From: Gnetum montanum
Taxonomy: Eukaryota > Streptophyta > Gnetopsida > Gnetales > Gnetaceae
Length of the DNA stretch: 64,000 nucleotides
Reading direction: 5' to 3'
NCBI GenBank assembly: GCA_015680685.1
Contig: MNCI01002706.1
Span: forward strand, 742,912-806,911
Shown: piece by piece, positions 1 to 12,429 of the stretch
Layout of the letters: each line of letters starts with the position of its first letter
Position numbering within the stretch: position 1 is the stretch's first letter
Notes under the pieces: generated by a model
What the model was told of the DNA's origin: nothing
The model's database searches: none
The model's input: the letters and a program-made list of their open reading frames with translations, nothing else
Made by a program: the position numbers and the translations under genes

Positions 1-1188
1 CTGCAGTAGGACTTCAAGGATTGTACGGATCCTTATTTGGACATCAATGTACCTGAACACTTTGATGTGTCAACAATAAAGAAAAGATTCTTGGAACTTC
101 TTGCAAAACTTAAATACATAATAAAAACTTTAAATAATTAAATACATGAATAGAAATAACCTATTAAGTTACATTTAATAACATTAAATAATTAAATACA
201 TATCCTACTTTAAATATCTAAACCTATGAAAAATTTTAGGCTATGAAATATATGGTCTTGTCAAATTGTTAGAATATGAACACAATCAAGATAAAAACTA
301 TTGAGATCTCATATTTTATGAAGATAATAACCAAGGCATTGAAATTGCCTAACTAGGAATCAAGGCTGCTAGAAACTTACTTACATCCATTAAGATAAAT
401 GAGTTTAGGTTATGCATGCCTTTAATGATGAAGATAATCAATATAGGAACCTAAACCTAGTGGAGAAAAATATCTTCAAGATAGTTACATACTACTTGAT
501 TCTTACAAACTAATTCAACAAGATCAAATCCTTTCATGCTCATGTCATGACTATTTTAAGGAAAAGAATTACTACAAATATTTGAACATAAATTCTCTAA
601 GAAGAGCATTGGTAGAGGAACTCTTCCATTTTCATGTCTTTTATGCAAACTAGGCAATCATAATGGTGTAATAGATTATGGCAATGATGTTTCAAGAAGA
701 GTCCTTCAAGAATCATTTGTAAAATTCATGAAGCCTTAATGTTAGTAACAACTTTGCTAGTACGTACAACTTTACCTGCTACATTGCCAATAATAGTTAT
801 AGATACATGGCTAGGTTTGATATCTCCTAGAACATCTAGTGTTGCAGGATCAAGCATGAAACTTATAGGAACATAAAATATGTGCTACTCCATCATGCTA
901 AGTCAAATTAGAAGGGCCATATAGAAGGTAAGTTAGAGGAGCCATAACTTCTTTGAGCTTATGGCCATTACATCTGGAGGTCAAAGTCTAGTATCATTAA
1001 ATCCATTAACCAAAGAGGTCTTGACTAGATTATCTAATGACTAGTCCACCATCTTTGATAATGTAACAATCACATAACAAGTTATGTTAACAATATTGTA
1101 AGAAAGGCCTAATAAGCATCATTTACAAACCTCTAGAAGTTTGTACCTATGAAAATGATACAAGATCATCTAACATGGATCACAAGGA
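1..1188. other. AT-rich sequence, no gene recognised
   Basis: No open frame of useful length and no recognised domain. The stretch from about 735 resembles the start of the LTR that follows, so this is probably older repeat debris flanking or belonging to the first LTR element. Confidence 0.4.
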
Positions 1189-1400
1189 TGATAGAAGTAG
1201 TAGCAACCTCAATGTCAGTAATGACCTTACTAGTAACTATTTCCACCTACTATGTTTCTAATTATAGCTAAAGGTGTAACGCCAAGCTTGCTACCTATTG
1301 GAACACCTAGTGATGCACAACTAACCTTGGTACCTACAGAAATATCAAGTGTATACTACCCTACCATGTGAAGCCAAATTAGAGGATTAACGTTTATACA
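735..1400 (+). repeat. Imperfect tandem duplication (about 735-960 and 1205-1400)
   Basis: Two stretches about 470 bp apart share an ordered run of similar short blocks: a 'gttagtaa/gtcagtaa' start, 'ctagta', 'acctgcta/acctacta', 'gctaggt/gctaaagg', 'ctagtg.tgca', and finally 'gtcaaattagaagg' against 'gccaaattagagg'. The second copy lies inside the 5' LTR of the old Ty3 element, so the U3 part of this LTR may have been duplicated or extended. Similarity was judged by eye. Confidence 0.45.
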
Positions 1401-2159
1401 CCTAACACATATATAAATATCATATCATCTGCATTTATGACATCTTTAGTCATTCTAGTAGCCAAACTCTTGAAATTTTCTTCCATATGACTTAGTGAAA
1501 TTTCCCTCTAAGTTTCCATAATGTAGATTGAGTGGATTGTATGAAGTTTTATTCAAGCGCATGATATACATGGACACTTCTGCATGATGATAATAAAATT
1601 GAGATTAATTCCTTCCATTGTAGCACTTAGGCTAGTACTTAGTTTATTTCCAAGTACTTTACTTTGAATACATTTTACTTTCATGCACTAAGGAAATTAA
1701 TATTTTACTCTATAGTAACATGATTACAACAAATTTTAACATAATATATTAATGCTTGATAATCCCAGCAATGAATACTTGGTACACCCAGTAGTAGACA
1801 CTTGGTAATCTCAACAACATTAGTATATGTTCAAGATGGGAATGGAAAGCAAGGATAAATGCTCTACACTTAGGATAGTTTATTTTACTCTTATTTTCAT
1901 AATTGGATTAGAAATTAATATTTTTCTCTCTTTATCATTTTAACATTTTAATAATAAAAACAAAAATCTCTTGTGGCTCAATCATACTTAACTATATCAA
2001 CTGATCTAACACAAGTGAGGATTGGGAGAACAATGACCTCCAACATAACACTTAGTTATCTAGGGTACTATTAGCCCTAGGTCAATGGAATTCAACCAGA
2101 TCATGTATGAATGCTTGTGATTCATCTAGTTGGACATAGGGGATACTCATTGCTCATCA
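1189..2159 (+). mobile_element. 5' LTR of old Athila/Tat-like Ty3 element
   Basis: Positions about 1413-2159 match 31041-31654 over their length, including the phrases around 'cttggtaatcc', 'atgctcta', 'ttaggatagttta' and the terminal 'ctcatca'. The right end is fixed by the adjoining primer binding site. The left end (TGATAGAAG) is inferred from the TGATGA start of related LTRs at 29154, 30918 and 61597 and is uncertain. TATA-like 'atataaatat' lies near 1411. Confidence 0.65.
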
Positions 2160-2160
2160 T

Positions 2161-2180
2161 TAGCATCATTTCTGAGGATG
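2161..2180 (+). other. Primer binding site of the old element (decayed)
   Basis: The 20 bases directly after the LTR match the PBS class TGGCGCCGTTGCCGGGGA(TG), which I know from Athila/Cyclops-type Ty3 elements. 13 of 20 positions agree. Six of the seven differences are G-to-A or C-to-T transitions, as expected from decay of methylated cytosines. Confidence 0.6.
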
Positions 2181-3539
2181 ATATGTGTACTAACTATTCT
2201 AGATAATTAAATCATATAAATATTATTATAGGACTATAATAAATCATCATTAGAAAAAAGAATTATGCTTTATTATAGGTGCATTACAAAACCAAACTAA
2301 AGATATCTTATTCTCACAAGGCTGATTCCCCACCTATAAATGATTCTACAAAGTAACATGACAGAATAAGAAAAACTATAGATGAAGTATCATTAAAAAT
2401 TAAAGTATTCTACATCCATCTAGATCTATATTATCTAGATTTCACTTTCATACTTCACTTCAATGAGCAACTAAAATGGAAAAACCTATAAGGCAACATT
2501 GTGTTACCACCTGATCAAGCCATTCCATCAATGTTCATGGCAACATTAATCAAGCTATGACTTAAATTAGCAACTCCAAAGTACCAAGTGTTGGACCACA
2601 TCTTTAGAGATTATCAACTTATGAAGGTTAAACTTTGAAAGGACAAACTCATGGAAGTCCACCATGAGGCCTCCAAGGGAAAAAAAGGTTTTGATCAAAC
2701 TAACAAACTAATCCAAAAAGTAGAATATTGAATATCCATCAAGGTGATCCTAACATCAATTTCCTCCTCCCTTTGGTGAAGATAGCATGACTCATCAATG
2801 GTTACATTCTATCTTGGCAAGTAACCAAGGTAAGGGGAGAGCTAGATCCAAAATTAGGGGAACCTCAAGACCAAGGTCTCTCTATCAACAAACAAGAGAA
2901 GAGCCAAGGGACCAAAGAAGAAGAGCAAGCTAGCATAAATCTCCTAGCTCTTCATCTTTACCATCTTCTTCATTGTCTAGCTATAACAAGAGAGAGTGTC
3001 ACCAAGAATAAAGGGGAAATGATTAAAGGTAGGGTGGAGATTGCAAATAACCCCATTATAGAGATGGAAGAAGGAAAAATAGATAGGAACAAGAAGAAGA
3101 AAGGCACCAAGAAAAAAGGCATAACAAGCAATATCATAGGAGACATGGCCATGACAAGAGTCACAATGAATGAGATGGTTATGATGAACCATTTTTTGCT
3201 ACAAGAACCATGATCAACATCGGTAAGACAATTCACATTTCTGCCAGGCATCAAAGGGAGAACTAGATCAAACAACTTGACATGAACAATATTCCTAAAT
3301 TTCAAGAAGATTACAATGCTAATCCACAACAACATCTGCAAGCCTTCCATGATGCTTGTGTCTTGAAAAACATTTAAAAAGTACCAGCAAAATCTTAAGT
3401 TATTTCCTAGAATACTCATAAAAGAAGCTAAAAGCTAGTATTAGTTTTTGAAACCAAAGTTTATTTGTACATGAAGTACGATGCTAGAGCTATTTAATGA
3501 TAAGTATTAGACATACTCCAAGGTATCCAAATTAAGGAA
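2181..3539 (+). other. Leader / gag N-terminal region of old element, unreadable
   Basis: Lies between PBS and the recognisable gag relic. The reading frames are broken throughout. The lysine/glutamate-rich stretch around 2890-3110 fits a gag-linker type sequence, but no domain can be named. The 149-aa open frame on the opposite strand (2970-3419) is treated as a shadow. Confidence 0.35.
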
Positions 3540-4660
3540 AAAAATGCAAGGGTGGAAATAAGGTAACCATGAATCCCTTGAAGCAGCCTTGGGTAGGTAC
3601 TATTATTTGTTAGGTCATGGATTCTCTCAAAAGGACTAGCTTTGTCACATCATAGATGGGCTCAAAAATAAAACTAGAGAGACTCTTAGGGTCTATTCCC
3701 AAGGGAGACTATTGGAAATGAGGCTCCATTAGATCTAAAGGCTCATTAACTTGGTAGAAAAGGAAGAATGGGAGTTAAATGAAAGAGAAAATGTAAAGCA
3801 TTATAATAGAAACCCCTCCATTCACAAATAGGAGGCCCATCTCTATGACCTAAAGAAAGAAGCACTATTGAAGGAGGTTGTGTAAAGAAATACCTTGGCA
3901 ATCCAAAAATTTACCACTAAAATATCAAATAAGGTGGATAAAATATGCAACACTCTAGAAGAGAAGTTCCAACTAACATTTAAAGTCATGAAGAAGAAAA
4001 TAGAACAAAGAAGTAGGGATAAGAACAACAAAAGGAAGAAGGAAATAATGAAGGACTATCATTAATAGAATGGTAATACTATAGCAATAGAAGAGGTTGC
4101 AAATTCAAATACAAATGACAAAGGATGTGATATTTGCTAATATGATCATCCCAAGTGATGTTATCCAATTCGATCACACTTACAAGAATATGGAATCTAT
4201 GCATTAAATCTAAAGCTCACTAGAAGATAAGCACCTAGGACGTTTTCTTATCATCAAGGCAACTATTGATAATAGTTCTACCAACAGTAGTACTATTTGA
4301 GTGGAATGCCACCTTAGCCTTACGATTACTATCATTAGTGGTAAATCCTACAGTCATGAGGGATGCCACCACCAAGGTAGTAATATCCATACCATCAACC
4401 AAATCAATATGGCTATTATGTCTAATAACCTATGTCACCAAGTGGCTCCATGGCACACACTTCTCACCATTACTATCCTCTTGAATACCATAGACCTACT
4501 ACTCCACATGTTGACTCTCCTTCCACATACACTCCTCATCATCCTTAATAGCATGTACATCATAACTCCACTAGCATGCCACATGCACTACCTATGTAAG
4601 GTAAAATACCTTCACAACCCCAATAACAAAATTTCACAAGAGCTATAAACTTACAAGTGG
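3540..4660 (+). pseudogene. gag relic of old Ty3 (Athila/Tat-like) element
   Basis: Translating across stops and frameshifts gives a capsid-like stretch near 3590-3720 (YYYLLGHGF...IIDGL...TRETLR). It aligns with the gag of the nested relative at 22930-23060 (LLNNCPGHGF...TIDGL...IRETLG). Both resemble the 'LLRRCPHHG' block of Athila/Tat gag. A zinc-knuckle-like block follows near 4120-4180 (CDIC.YDHPK..Y), matching CNICLYDHPKGQC of the relative, and then a proline/serine/tyrosine-rich linker. It is full of stops and cannot be expressed as one protein. Confidence 0.7.
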
Positions 4661-4899
4661 ATGATAATTCAAGTGGTTCTAAGTGTAAATCTTAGAAAAG
4701 GCCATATTTCAAGCTTAATAATCCCCTTAAATCATTGTAGGCATATGTGGTTGTGGAATTAACTTAAACTACCTAAAAAAATATCTACCAAATCACCTTC
4801 AAACCAAAAGCCTCAAAGTTTTTAAACTATCATGTTAACCAATGTCATAATAGACTAGATAAAGGTAGGAAACCTTCCTAAGAAGAAAGATGATCCTTG

Positions 4900-5270
4900 A
4901 AAATCCATAATTATTTATAGGTCATAGGAAATGACCCATTCAAGGATCTATTAGGCTTAGGTTTTGGTGTGAATTTTATTTTCCAAGAAATGTACAAGAC
5001 ATAAAACCTCACTCCACTTAAGAAACATAATACGAAGCTAGAAGTTGCAAACCAATCCATTATTGTTCTATTGGAATTGGTAGAGGACATTATGAAAATT
5101 ATGAATGGGTGGTTATATCTAGTAAATTCTCTAGTGAGCCATGTAGACAATTACAATTGGGACTTTCCAATCATTATGAAAAAGGCTTAACTAAATACTA
5201 TCAATGCCAAGTTAGGAACTAGAAACCTTTTCTTTGAAATCTCTAAGAAAAATGAGTTTAGTAAAATAGA
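4900..5270 (+). pseudogene. Retroviral-type aspartic protease relic (old element)
   Basis: Broken-frame translation around 5037-5200 reads LEVANQSIIVLLELVEDI followed by a W-L-Y-LV segment. This resembles the region after the active site of Athila/Tat proteases (A-D-Q-S...G-VED-V...W.YP.DF). The active-site D-[ST]-G is not recognisable. The placement between gag and RT relics supports the call. Confidence 0.45.
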
Positions 5271-5829
5271 GAACAAGAGAGTTCCATGCATCACATAAAA
5301 TGACACAAGGTACAACTCCATACAATTAAGAGCACAATCATTACATCATGTAGAATGTGTGTTGAATCCACAAATATTCAAAGGTGCCTATACATAGCAA
5401 TCACAAAATAGAAACGTACCTAGTGGTTGACTACATACATAGCTTCAACTCTATAATGTGTATGAAACAAGAATAGATCTTCACAAGTACGTACATAGAC
5501 AAAATGGATGAGATGGAGTAAATTAGACATCAACTTGTAGATGAAAAAAATGAAAAAGAACTCAAAGAAGTTTGGGAAGAGTTAAAAGTCCTAAAAACTC
5601 CTAAACTAGAGCCCTTAGAGCTAAAAACATTACCAAAATATTTGGAATATGTCTTCTTAAACAATGGAAAACTAATAATTATCAATGTCCACCTTATTAA
5701 GGAGTAGAAAGAAAAGTTGTTGAAAGTAGTAAATAAATAATTAGGAGTCTTTGCTTGGTCATATGATGAAATAATAGGGATAGATCCACACATATGTCAA
5801 CATTAGATCTACACAGACTCTACTATCAA

Positions 5830-6760
5830 GCTCAAGAGATAACCACAAAGAAAGTTGAATCCAAAATTAAAAAAAGTTATTACAAGGAAGGTAGAGAAAC
5901 TTTTCAAGGCTAGATTCATCTATCCTATGGAACATAGTGAGTGGGTGAGCCCACTTTCATTATATCAAAGAAGGAAGAGAAATGGAGAGTTTGCATAGAC
6001 TTCAAACTCCTGAACATGATCACTTTTAATGATCATATTTTGTTGCAATTTATGAACTAAGTTTTGGATACCACTGCAAATCATAAACACTACAATTTTC
6101 TAGATGCATATAATGACTACAACCAAGTCTAAATTGCTCTAGAAGATAAGGCCAAAATAATGTTAATAAGTCCCTAGGAGATCTTTGCATATAGAAATAT
6201 TCCTTTTGGTTTGTGTAATGCCCCTACAACCTTCCAATGGATTGTCCTTAGCATCTTTTAGTAATATATTGGTAATGGTATGGAAGTATTCATGGATGAC
6301 TTCTCCTCCCACAATGCTAACTTTAAACAAGCTTTGAACCACCTAAAGCAAGTATTGAAATGATGTGTGGAGATAAACCTACAGCTCAACTAGCAAAAGA
6401 GCCATTGAATGATCCAAAAGGGTATTATACTAGGATACCAAATCTTAGAAAATTGTATTAAGGTGAACCATGAAATGATAAGGATCATCTAAGGAATCAC
6501 CAGATAACCAAAAATAGTCAAAGATATGAGGTCATTCCTTAGACATACTAGTTACTATAGGCACTTTATCGAAAATTTCTCAATAATCATTAAACTATTA
6601 ATGGAGTTTACAAAGAAGGATGTAGTATTCAAATGGAACGAGGGATGCAAATAATAATTTCAACTCTTGAAACATAAGCTCCTAGAAATCTCATATCTAC
6701 ATGTACCGAATTGGTCCAAACCATTCTAGATTATGAAAGATCCATCCAATTGTGCATTGA
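5830..6760 (+). pseudogene. Ty3-type reverse transcriptase relic (old element)
   Basis: Piecewise translation shows most RT blocks in order: KLFKARFIYPMEHSEWVSP (about 5905), WRVCIDFKLLNMIT (about 5983), HYNFLDAYNDYNQV (about 6088), the PFGLCNAPTTFQ motif (about 6204), the catalytic VFMDDF box (about 6288, DD retained), and a connection-domain stretch ending RSFLRHTSYYRHFIENFS (about 6530). Multiple stops and frameshifts make it inactive. It is part of one pol gene with the RNase H (7796) and integrase (16104) relics. Confidence 0.85.
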
Positions 6761-6829
6761 GAGCCATACTTAGATGAATTATCAAAAAAAAAGTCCATAT
6801 TATATCCATTATACAATAGAAGCATTTTA

Positions 6830-7790
6830 GGTGCACACCTTTTAAATGCCTCAAAGAAAATTTTAATTGTCAACAAGGAAGCCTTGTGACCAAAATTTTA
6901 TCATCAAATTTGAGAGAAAAAAATAAATTCCTTGATTTCTCTTCAAAAATTCACCTAGTGACCTTGTTTTGTCAAAATCCTAAAGAATTCTCACTTTATC
7001 AGGTGTACTTCATGGCATATAATGTCAAATAAACAATGAATTACACCAAAACAATGTAATTAGACTTATAATTGTTAAATATGCTACCAAAACCATTGTG
7101 ATTAATTTCCCTGTAGTTAAAAATGCCACAATTTTGGCTAGTGTACAATGTCAAGAATGTTATGTAAATGCCCAATAAATTTTCCTGAACCATGTTAACA
7201 TAGAAATAGTATATTGGTGATCTATTTAAGCAAGAATTAAAGCCATTTTTAAGGACTTTTGGATTATTCGAGACTTCTTTGAACTAGAGATTTTTGGAGT
7301 AGATCTAAGAGCCTAGGGATAGTTTTCATTCTAGTGTTAATCATTGTGAGCAGGGAGAACCTATTACAGTTGACATTTGAGAGTAGAGCAAGGAAACCAA
7401 CTGTGTTTGGGATGCCTGTGAGACACATTGTGCCTACCAATGCAATAGGATGATAACAGCATCATTGTAGAGATTTGTAGGATATCCATAATTTTTTATA
7501 TTTCTTATCTATGTTCTCAACAATTTTTACCCTTTAAAAAATTAATACTGAGTTTTGTAGTTGTTTTGGCCACATTTTCTATTGATTTCTCTATCATTTC
7601 TCAATTTTCTCATAGATCCAATGTTAGATTCATTATTCTCCTATTTCATCATTTGTTTTTGTCCATATTCTCATTCAGTAAACAGACTCATAAGTCCTTT
7701 AGGTGATCAAAAAGACCACCTAAGGCATCTTAGATCCTTTTCAAGACCCATGGATTCTAAGGTAAAGCTGTTCCACACAGATCATATCGA
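6830..7790. other. About 950 bp of unidentified sequence interrupting pol
   Basis: The end of the RT/connection region and the RNase H relic should be nearly contiguous in a Ty3 pol. This block separates them, so it is probably a further insertion. No LTRs, terminal inverted repeats or coding motifs were recognised. The 78-aa open frame at 7561-7797 matches nothing I know. Confidence 0.4.
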
Positions 7791-7795
7791 TTTAT

Positions 7796-8065
7796 AACAT
7801 CAAATATTTTTGTAGCTACAACCTTAATTACACCACAACAGAAAAAGAGTTGGTGGTGGTGGTGTATGCTCTTGAAAAATTTTAGTACTATGTGCTTGCA
7901 TATCCCATTTTTGTTCAAATTAATCATAGTGAAATTTACTTCTTCATGAACAAGCCAATAGTAAGCCTCTATTTATAGGAATCCCTCTTGTTTTGGATCC
8001 ATGAGATTTATCATATGGAACACAATGTAATATGATCATAAGCTTTGAAGATAATGTTGAGTGGA
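7796..8065 (+). pseudogene. RNase H relic of old Ty3 element
   Basis: Reads NYTTTEKELVVVVYALEKF followed by YYVLAYPIFVQINHSE and KPIVS, the standard Ty3 RNase H block order (YTTTEKELLA.VYA.EKF...D H..L). Frames are broken by stops. It lies downstream of the RT relic and upstream of the nested element. Confidence 0.75.
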
Positions 8066-9405
8066 TTGCTAAGAACACTCATGTATATCATTATGTTCAA
8101 TAGATATAAAAGAGATTATAATACATATGGTACAAATGAAACCTATGTTGCCATAGTGAGCAAATATAAAGAGCATTTATAATTTTGTATTCTATAATTT
8201 TTATGAATTTTATATTTATAACAAATAAAAAAACATAAAAATGCACCCATCACAATCCCTTGTAACAACAAGTGCAATGCTCATGTTGCAATCCCTCTTA
8301 GAGACAAGTGCAATGTCATACACAAAATACAATAAATATGGCTCTTAGTCACAACCTTGATGTCCTAACATCATGTCATATAGTTATGACCTCCTTTGGC
8401 AAGAAACAAATTATCATAGATCAATTAGATAGAAATTGAATAAATATTTTTTTTATATTTAAGGCATTAATGGTGAAATAAGAAAAAATCATGAGCTTTA
8501 TTCACCATGCAAACACTAGACTTTGCATCAACCAAAAATTTCCAGGCTATGTAAGCAAGGTAGGCCTCTAACAAAGTCTAGCTGCACATGTGAAATTAAC
8601 GACTCAAAATACACATAAGACAAGAAAAGAAATTAACTTACTCAAGGGAGGAAGAGCTTTTCACAACAACTATAGGCCACAAGATTAAATGAAATCAAAT
8701 TTATGCTTATGATATGACTAAGTTGTGTGTAAGAGCTCATCTTAGGCATTTACAGTTTTCACAAAGAAATGGAGAAGGCTTGTCAATGTCCAGGAATTAA
8801 TGGAGGTATATCAATGTAGAACTAGCTAATCAAAATGTACTTTTGACACTCTGGTCCAACGTTGGGTAAGCAAGTGATTCATTATGTTCCTATGCCAATG
8901 TAAGGTAGTCAACACAACCCCCACCCCCCTCCCCCCTAAAGTCACACTTTGTAGGAAGGATCTTGAGTAAAATCTGGAATTTGGGAAAGCATGTTGGAGG
9001 GGCCATAAGACATTTGAATGAATCCAAAATTGTTCTAAGAAGCTTGGAATCATGCATACAACCTAAAAAAGTAACATAGGGGGCCAAGGTGCATCTCGTA
9101 AGATCAAGAACCTCAACTGAACATGCTGGACTATAAACATAGGACATGTGAAACACTTCCTAAATCTATGGCTTATAATCAACATACAAATTACCATTGG
9201 ATGTCTCATCACCCCTATTTTATGATGGTTCATGATCCGATAGGAGTTCAACCTACCAATGATAGATAGGAAGGAAACTAAAAACATAGTTACTAATCAT
9301 TTGTCTTAGTTCAAGTAGAATAACAAGGTTGATGAAGAGCCTTTATCTGATTAAGTTCCAAATGATCTTCTTTTTACTAGGGCAACTGATATAATGTTTT
9401 CCTAG
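8066..9405. other. Unidentified 1.3-kb stretch between RNase H relic and nested element
   Basis: Does not read as the RNase H-to-integrase linker in any frame. It contains a C-rich tract at about 8917-8938 (a G-rich, purine-only run on the - strand) that could be a polypurine tract of a - strand element, but no LTR was matched to it. Confidence 0.35.
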
Positions 9406-10374
9406 TATAGAGACACCTCTTTCAATCCCTTTTATTTTCCCTACATGTGTGTTTTTACAAGTTTTTGGACATTGGAAATATGTCTTCAAAGTCCATGAGA
9501 CATCATGGGCAAGTCTAGAAGTGACTGGAGATGACTTGCTATTCAAATTGATGTCTCAGGTGAAATGTCATATCTGTGAAAATAGTATCTTAGGTGAGAT
9601 ATTTAACCAAAACCTAAGATGTCTCCACTATGTATGAGACATCTTAGGTCTAGCAAAGGCATCTTGGAAAAATAGTAGACATCTTGGCTAAGATCTAGCT
9701 TCGTAGAAGACATCTTGGCAAGGTCAAAGATGATCCATACGAATGAAAAAATTTCAACAAATGTCCATCCCAATTTGAAAAGTAGCTGGAGCTAGAACAC
9801 AATGGAAAAAGATGAAAACAACTAGAGAGAAGATGAGAAGACTTGGAAAACATTTGGAAAATCCTAGGTTGAATTGAGGAAAGGTTTCTATGATTCTTAT
9901 CTTTCAGTTTGACATAACTATTGATGTGTTAATCATTGTTGGTACCATTAGCAAAAGAAAAAGCTCTTGAGAGTGGAAAGTTGAGCAAGAGAGAGTAGGT
10001 GAGCACATTGAGTAAGTGCAATTGGTGATTGTAGCTCCAAGATCAACTTGTGGTGTGTTGGTCTATGTGTTCTACTCTCTTGTATCTCACTTGTAAGTAA
10101 AAGATCTCAATCTTGGGTTATGGAAGAGATTTCTATTAGTTATGTCTTGCATTAAGAATAGCCATTGTATGGTTGTAGAGCCTCATTTTCTGTAATATCA
10201 TTTAAGTATGACACGTTTTGGATGTTTGTGGGTTTTGGGAACCCTATTGTAATCTTCTAATTGCGTTAATTCAAGATAGCTAGTTTTCTTGTTTTCTAGC
10301 ATATAGTTTTGTCCTTGTGCACCATTTGAATTTAGTATTTAAAGGGAATTTAATTATGGAGTGAACTTGCTCCA
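9406..10374 (+). repeat. 5' LTR of family B element
   Basis: Aligns from end to end with 15126-16103. The start here is decayed (TATAGAGACACC against TGTAGGAACACC). It carries an array of 8-bp sites at 9478-9715, then the transcribed part. It ends at 'gtgaacttgctcca', seven bases before the PBS. Confidence 0.85.
9478..9715 (+). promoter_or_regulatory. Phased array of 12 AGATGTCT/AGACATCT sites in 5' LTR
   Basis: Sites start at 9478, 9498, 9529, 9549, 9563, 9583, 9597, 9617, 9637, 9657, 9677 and 9708. The spacings are 20, 31, 20, 14, 20, 14, 20, 20, 20, 20 and 31 bp. Some are perfect (agatgtct, agacatct); others are decayed but in register (tagtatct, agatattt, aaatgtca). The consensus half-site appears in both orientations. 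Location is U3, upstream of the presumed promoter. The binding factor is unknown. Confidence 0.75.
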
Positions 10375-10381
10375 GTGTTAT

Positions 10382-10394
10382 TAGTATCAAAGCC
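10382..10394 (+). other. Primer binding site, tRNA-iMet type (family B)
   Basis: TAGTATCAAAGCC agrees with the common plant retroelement PBS TGGTATCAGAGCC at 11 of 13 positions, both differences being G-to-A. It lies seven bases after the LTR end. Confidence 0.8.
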
Positions 10395-10439
10395 TAGTTT
10401 TATTGTTTCTTGAAAATTCGTTGAGGATTTGATCAATTT

Positions 10440-11590
10440 CATATGGTACCCAGGAAGAAATAGGTGCAAGCTCTAAATTAGAACATGTTGAGCATGAAGT
10501 CCATCTTCCAAATGATGGTTGCTTGATTGGATGGAATCATTATGAAGGTAGAACGAAATGCTAGTCCTAGTCATATTTAGATCCACAAAGATGAAGATCA
10601 TGTATGTTTAGATAAAGAAGTTTCACAACCAAGTGAAGATGGAGTGGATGAAGAGGAAGGACAATCTAGCTATGAGAGTGTAGGAAATCATTAGCTAAGG
10701 ATTCCAATGGGAAGGAATCCTATTCCACATATGAGAACTCCAAGGGCTCTAGCAATGTTCACTGCTACTTCTTTAAGCAATATTAATGAGGAAGATGAGT
10801 CAAGGCTTTCTAGAGCATTCAAAAATGCTTCATGGAGTTGAAGACTTTTAATGATGTAGATGGTACCAATGCTTTTATAAGTTAGCTAAAGGTACTTGAG
10901 AAGCATTTTCAGTTAGAATAGGTACCAAATAACTTGAGGGTGCCTATTGAAAAATCTAGATTAGAAGGTATGGTTTCTACTTGGTGGGAAAAGAAGTTCC
11001 ATGGTTATGAAAGATGAAATGTTCAACATATCAGAGATTGGAATCTAATGAAATACAAGTTGATAAGAAAATTTGAGCAATCTCATCAAAGATAAGAAAC
11101 CATTATGAAGTTGAAATTCCTAAGGCAAGGGAAAAGGATGTCAAAGAATTCTACATCAAATTTTGTGATCTATTCCATCAAGCTAAGGTAAACTGGAAGG
11201 AATATGAACAAGCTTCAATCTTTTTAGGAGGTCTCAAAATGATGTACTAGCAAGAGTTATCTTTTTATGAGCCACAAACTCTTGATGAGACTTATGATTT
11301 AGCACTCAAACCTAAGAAGAAATTAGATGGATTCAAAAATAGGAGCAAACAAACTTCCAAAGGAAAGTAGAAGGGATCTAGATCTAATAAGGAATCCAAG
11401 TCCCAATCTAAAGACAAGGAGGGTAGCCAAGACAAGAAGATTAAAAGAAGCTATGAGAACGATAAAGCCAAGAATAACCAAGGTAATGGATGCAAAGCTT
11501 AAAGTAGCAACTCATTAAAAATTTAGTCCTTCAAATGTGGAGAATGGAAACACAAGCAATAAAAATGTTCACTTCACAAGGTAGCCATGG
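10440..11590 (+). pseudogene. gag relic of family B element
   Basis: Frames shift often, but the order is typical of Ty3 gag: an acidic N-terminal stretch (EDGVDEEEGQSS), then LRIPMGRNPIPH, a capsid block with W-W-E-K-K-F near 10985, EFYIKFCDLFHQA-like residues near 11150, a basic linker, and a zinc knuckle near 11530-11572 (CGEWKHKQ.KC). It cannot be expressed intact. Confidence 0.7.
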
Positions 11591-11679
11591 GTAAAGATGT
11601 ACAAACTATGGAGGTGAAGGAGACATTAAGCCAAGCTCTTCAAAGAGGTAATCCTAATGCTTTAAAAATTGAGGATGTT

Positions 11680-12040
11680 TTTGAATTAATTTTTTATGTA
11701 GTCATGGCGAATGTCAATAGAGGAGATCACCCTGAAAATAAATTGTTATTTCAAATTAGGGCCATTTGTTTTCTTACTAGGGAATGGATCCATATTTTGA
11801 TTAATGGGGGAGCCCAAGAAAATGTTATTTGTTCTAAGGCAATTGCTATATTGGGTTTGGTAACTAATCCTATTTTGAGACCCTATAAGATGCATTGGTT
11901 ATCTAGGGATTTTTCTCAAGAGGTAAGGTACTTTGAAATTTAAAATTCAAAGTGTTCATAATGTTGTGAAGTGTGAGGTGCTTCCAATAGATTGTGTTGA
12001 TGTAATTCTTAATAGACCTTGAAATTTTGACAATATTGCT
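11680..12040 (+). pseudogene. Protease relic of family B element
   Basis: An open 118-codon frame (11587-11943) reads through GDHPENKLLFQIRA...ILINGGAQENVICSKA. This corresponds to the protease active-site block of Ty3 elements (LIDGGSTHNFI-type), with the catalytic Asp replaced by Asn. A 'LPIDCVDVILNRP' stretch follows, equivalent to the LP..DVVLG.PWL block. Confidence 0.65.
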
Positions 12041-12429
12041 TAGCTTGATGGAGCAAGTAATGTGTAGAGTGTTGCTAGACCTAATGGAATCCATGATTTT
12101 ACTCCTATGATAGCTAAACAAGTGAGGTAACAAAGCTCACTTAATTCTTTCTTAATTTTTCTAGGAGAGAGGGAATATATTAAGGAATGTGATGAAACTG
12201 GTTTTGATTTTGTTGTTATGAAAATAGTTGATACTAACCATGATGATGTGCAAATTGAACTTTCTATAAGTATGCTAGGCTTAAAGAAGAAAGTTTTCAA
12301 ATTGTTGAAGGGGAAATTAAATGAACTATTACCAATTAGGAATGTACAGCATCAGATTGACTTCATCCCTAGTGCTACCATTCTAAACAAGAGAGATTAC
12401 TAGATGACACAAAATTAGAGGGTTGAATT

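Noticed and set aside
2970-3419. 149-codon frame on the - strand
   Set aside because: Low-complexity hydrophobic translation opposite the gag region; no motif. Strand and context favour a shadow.
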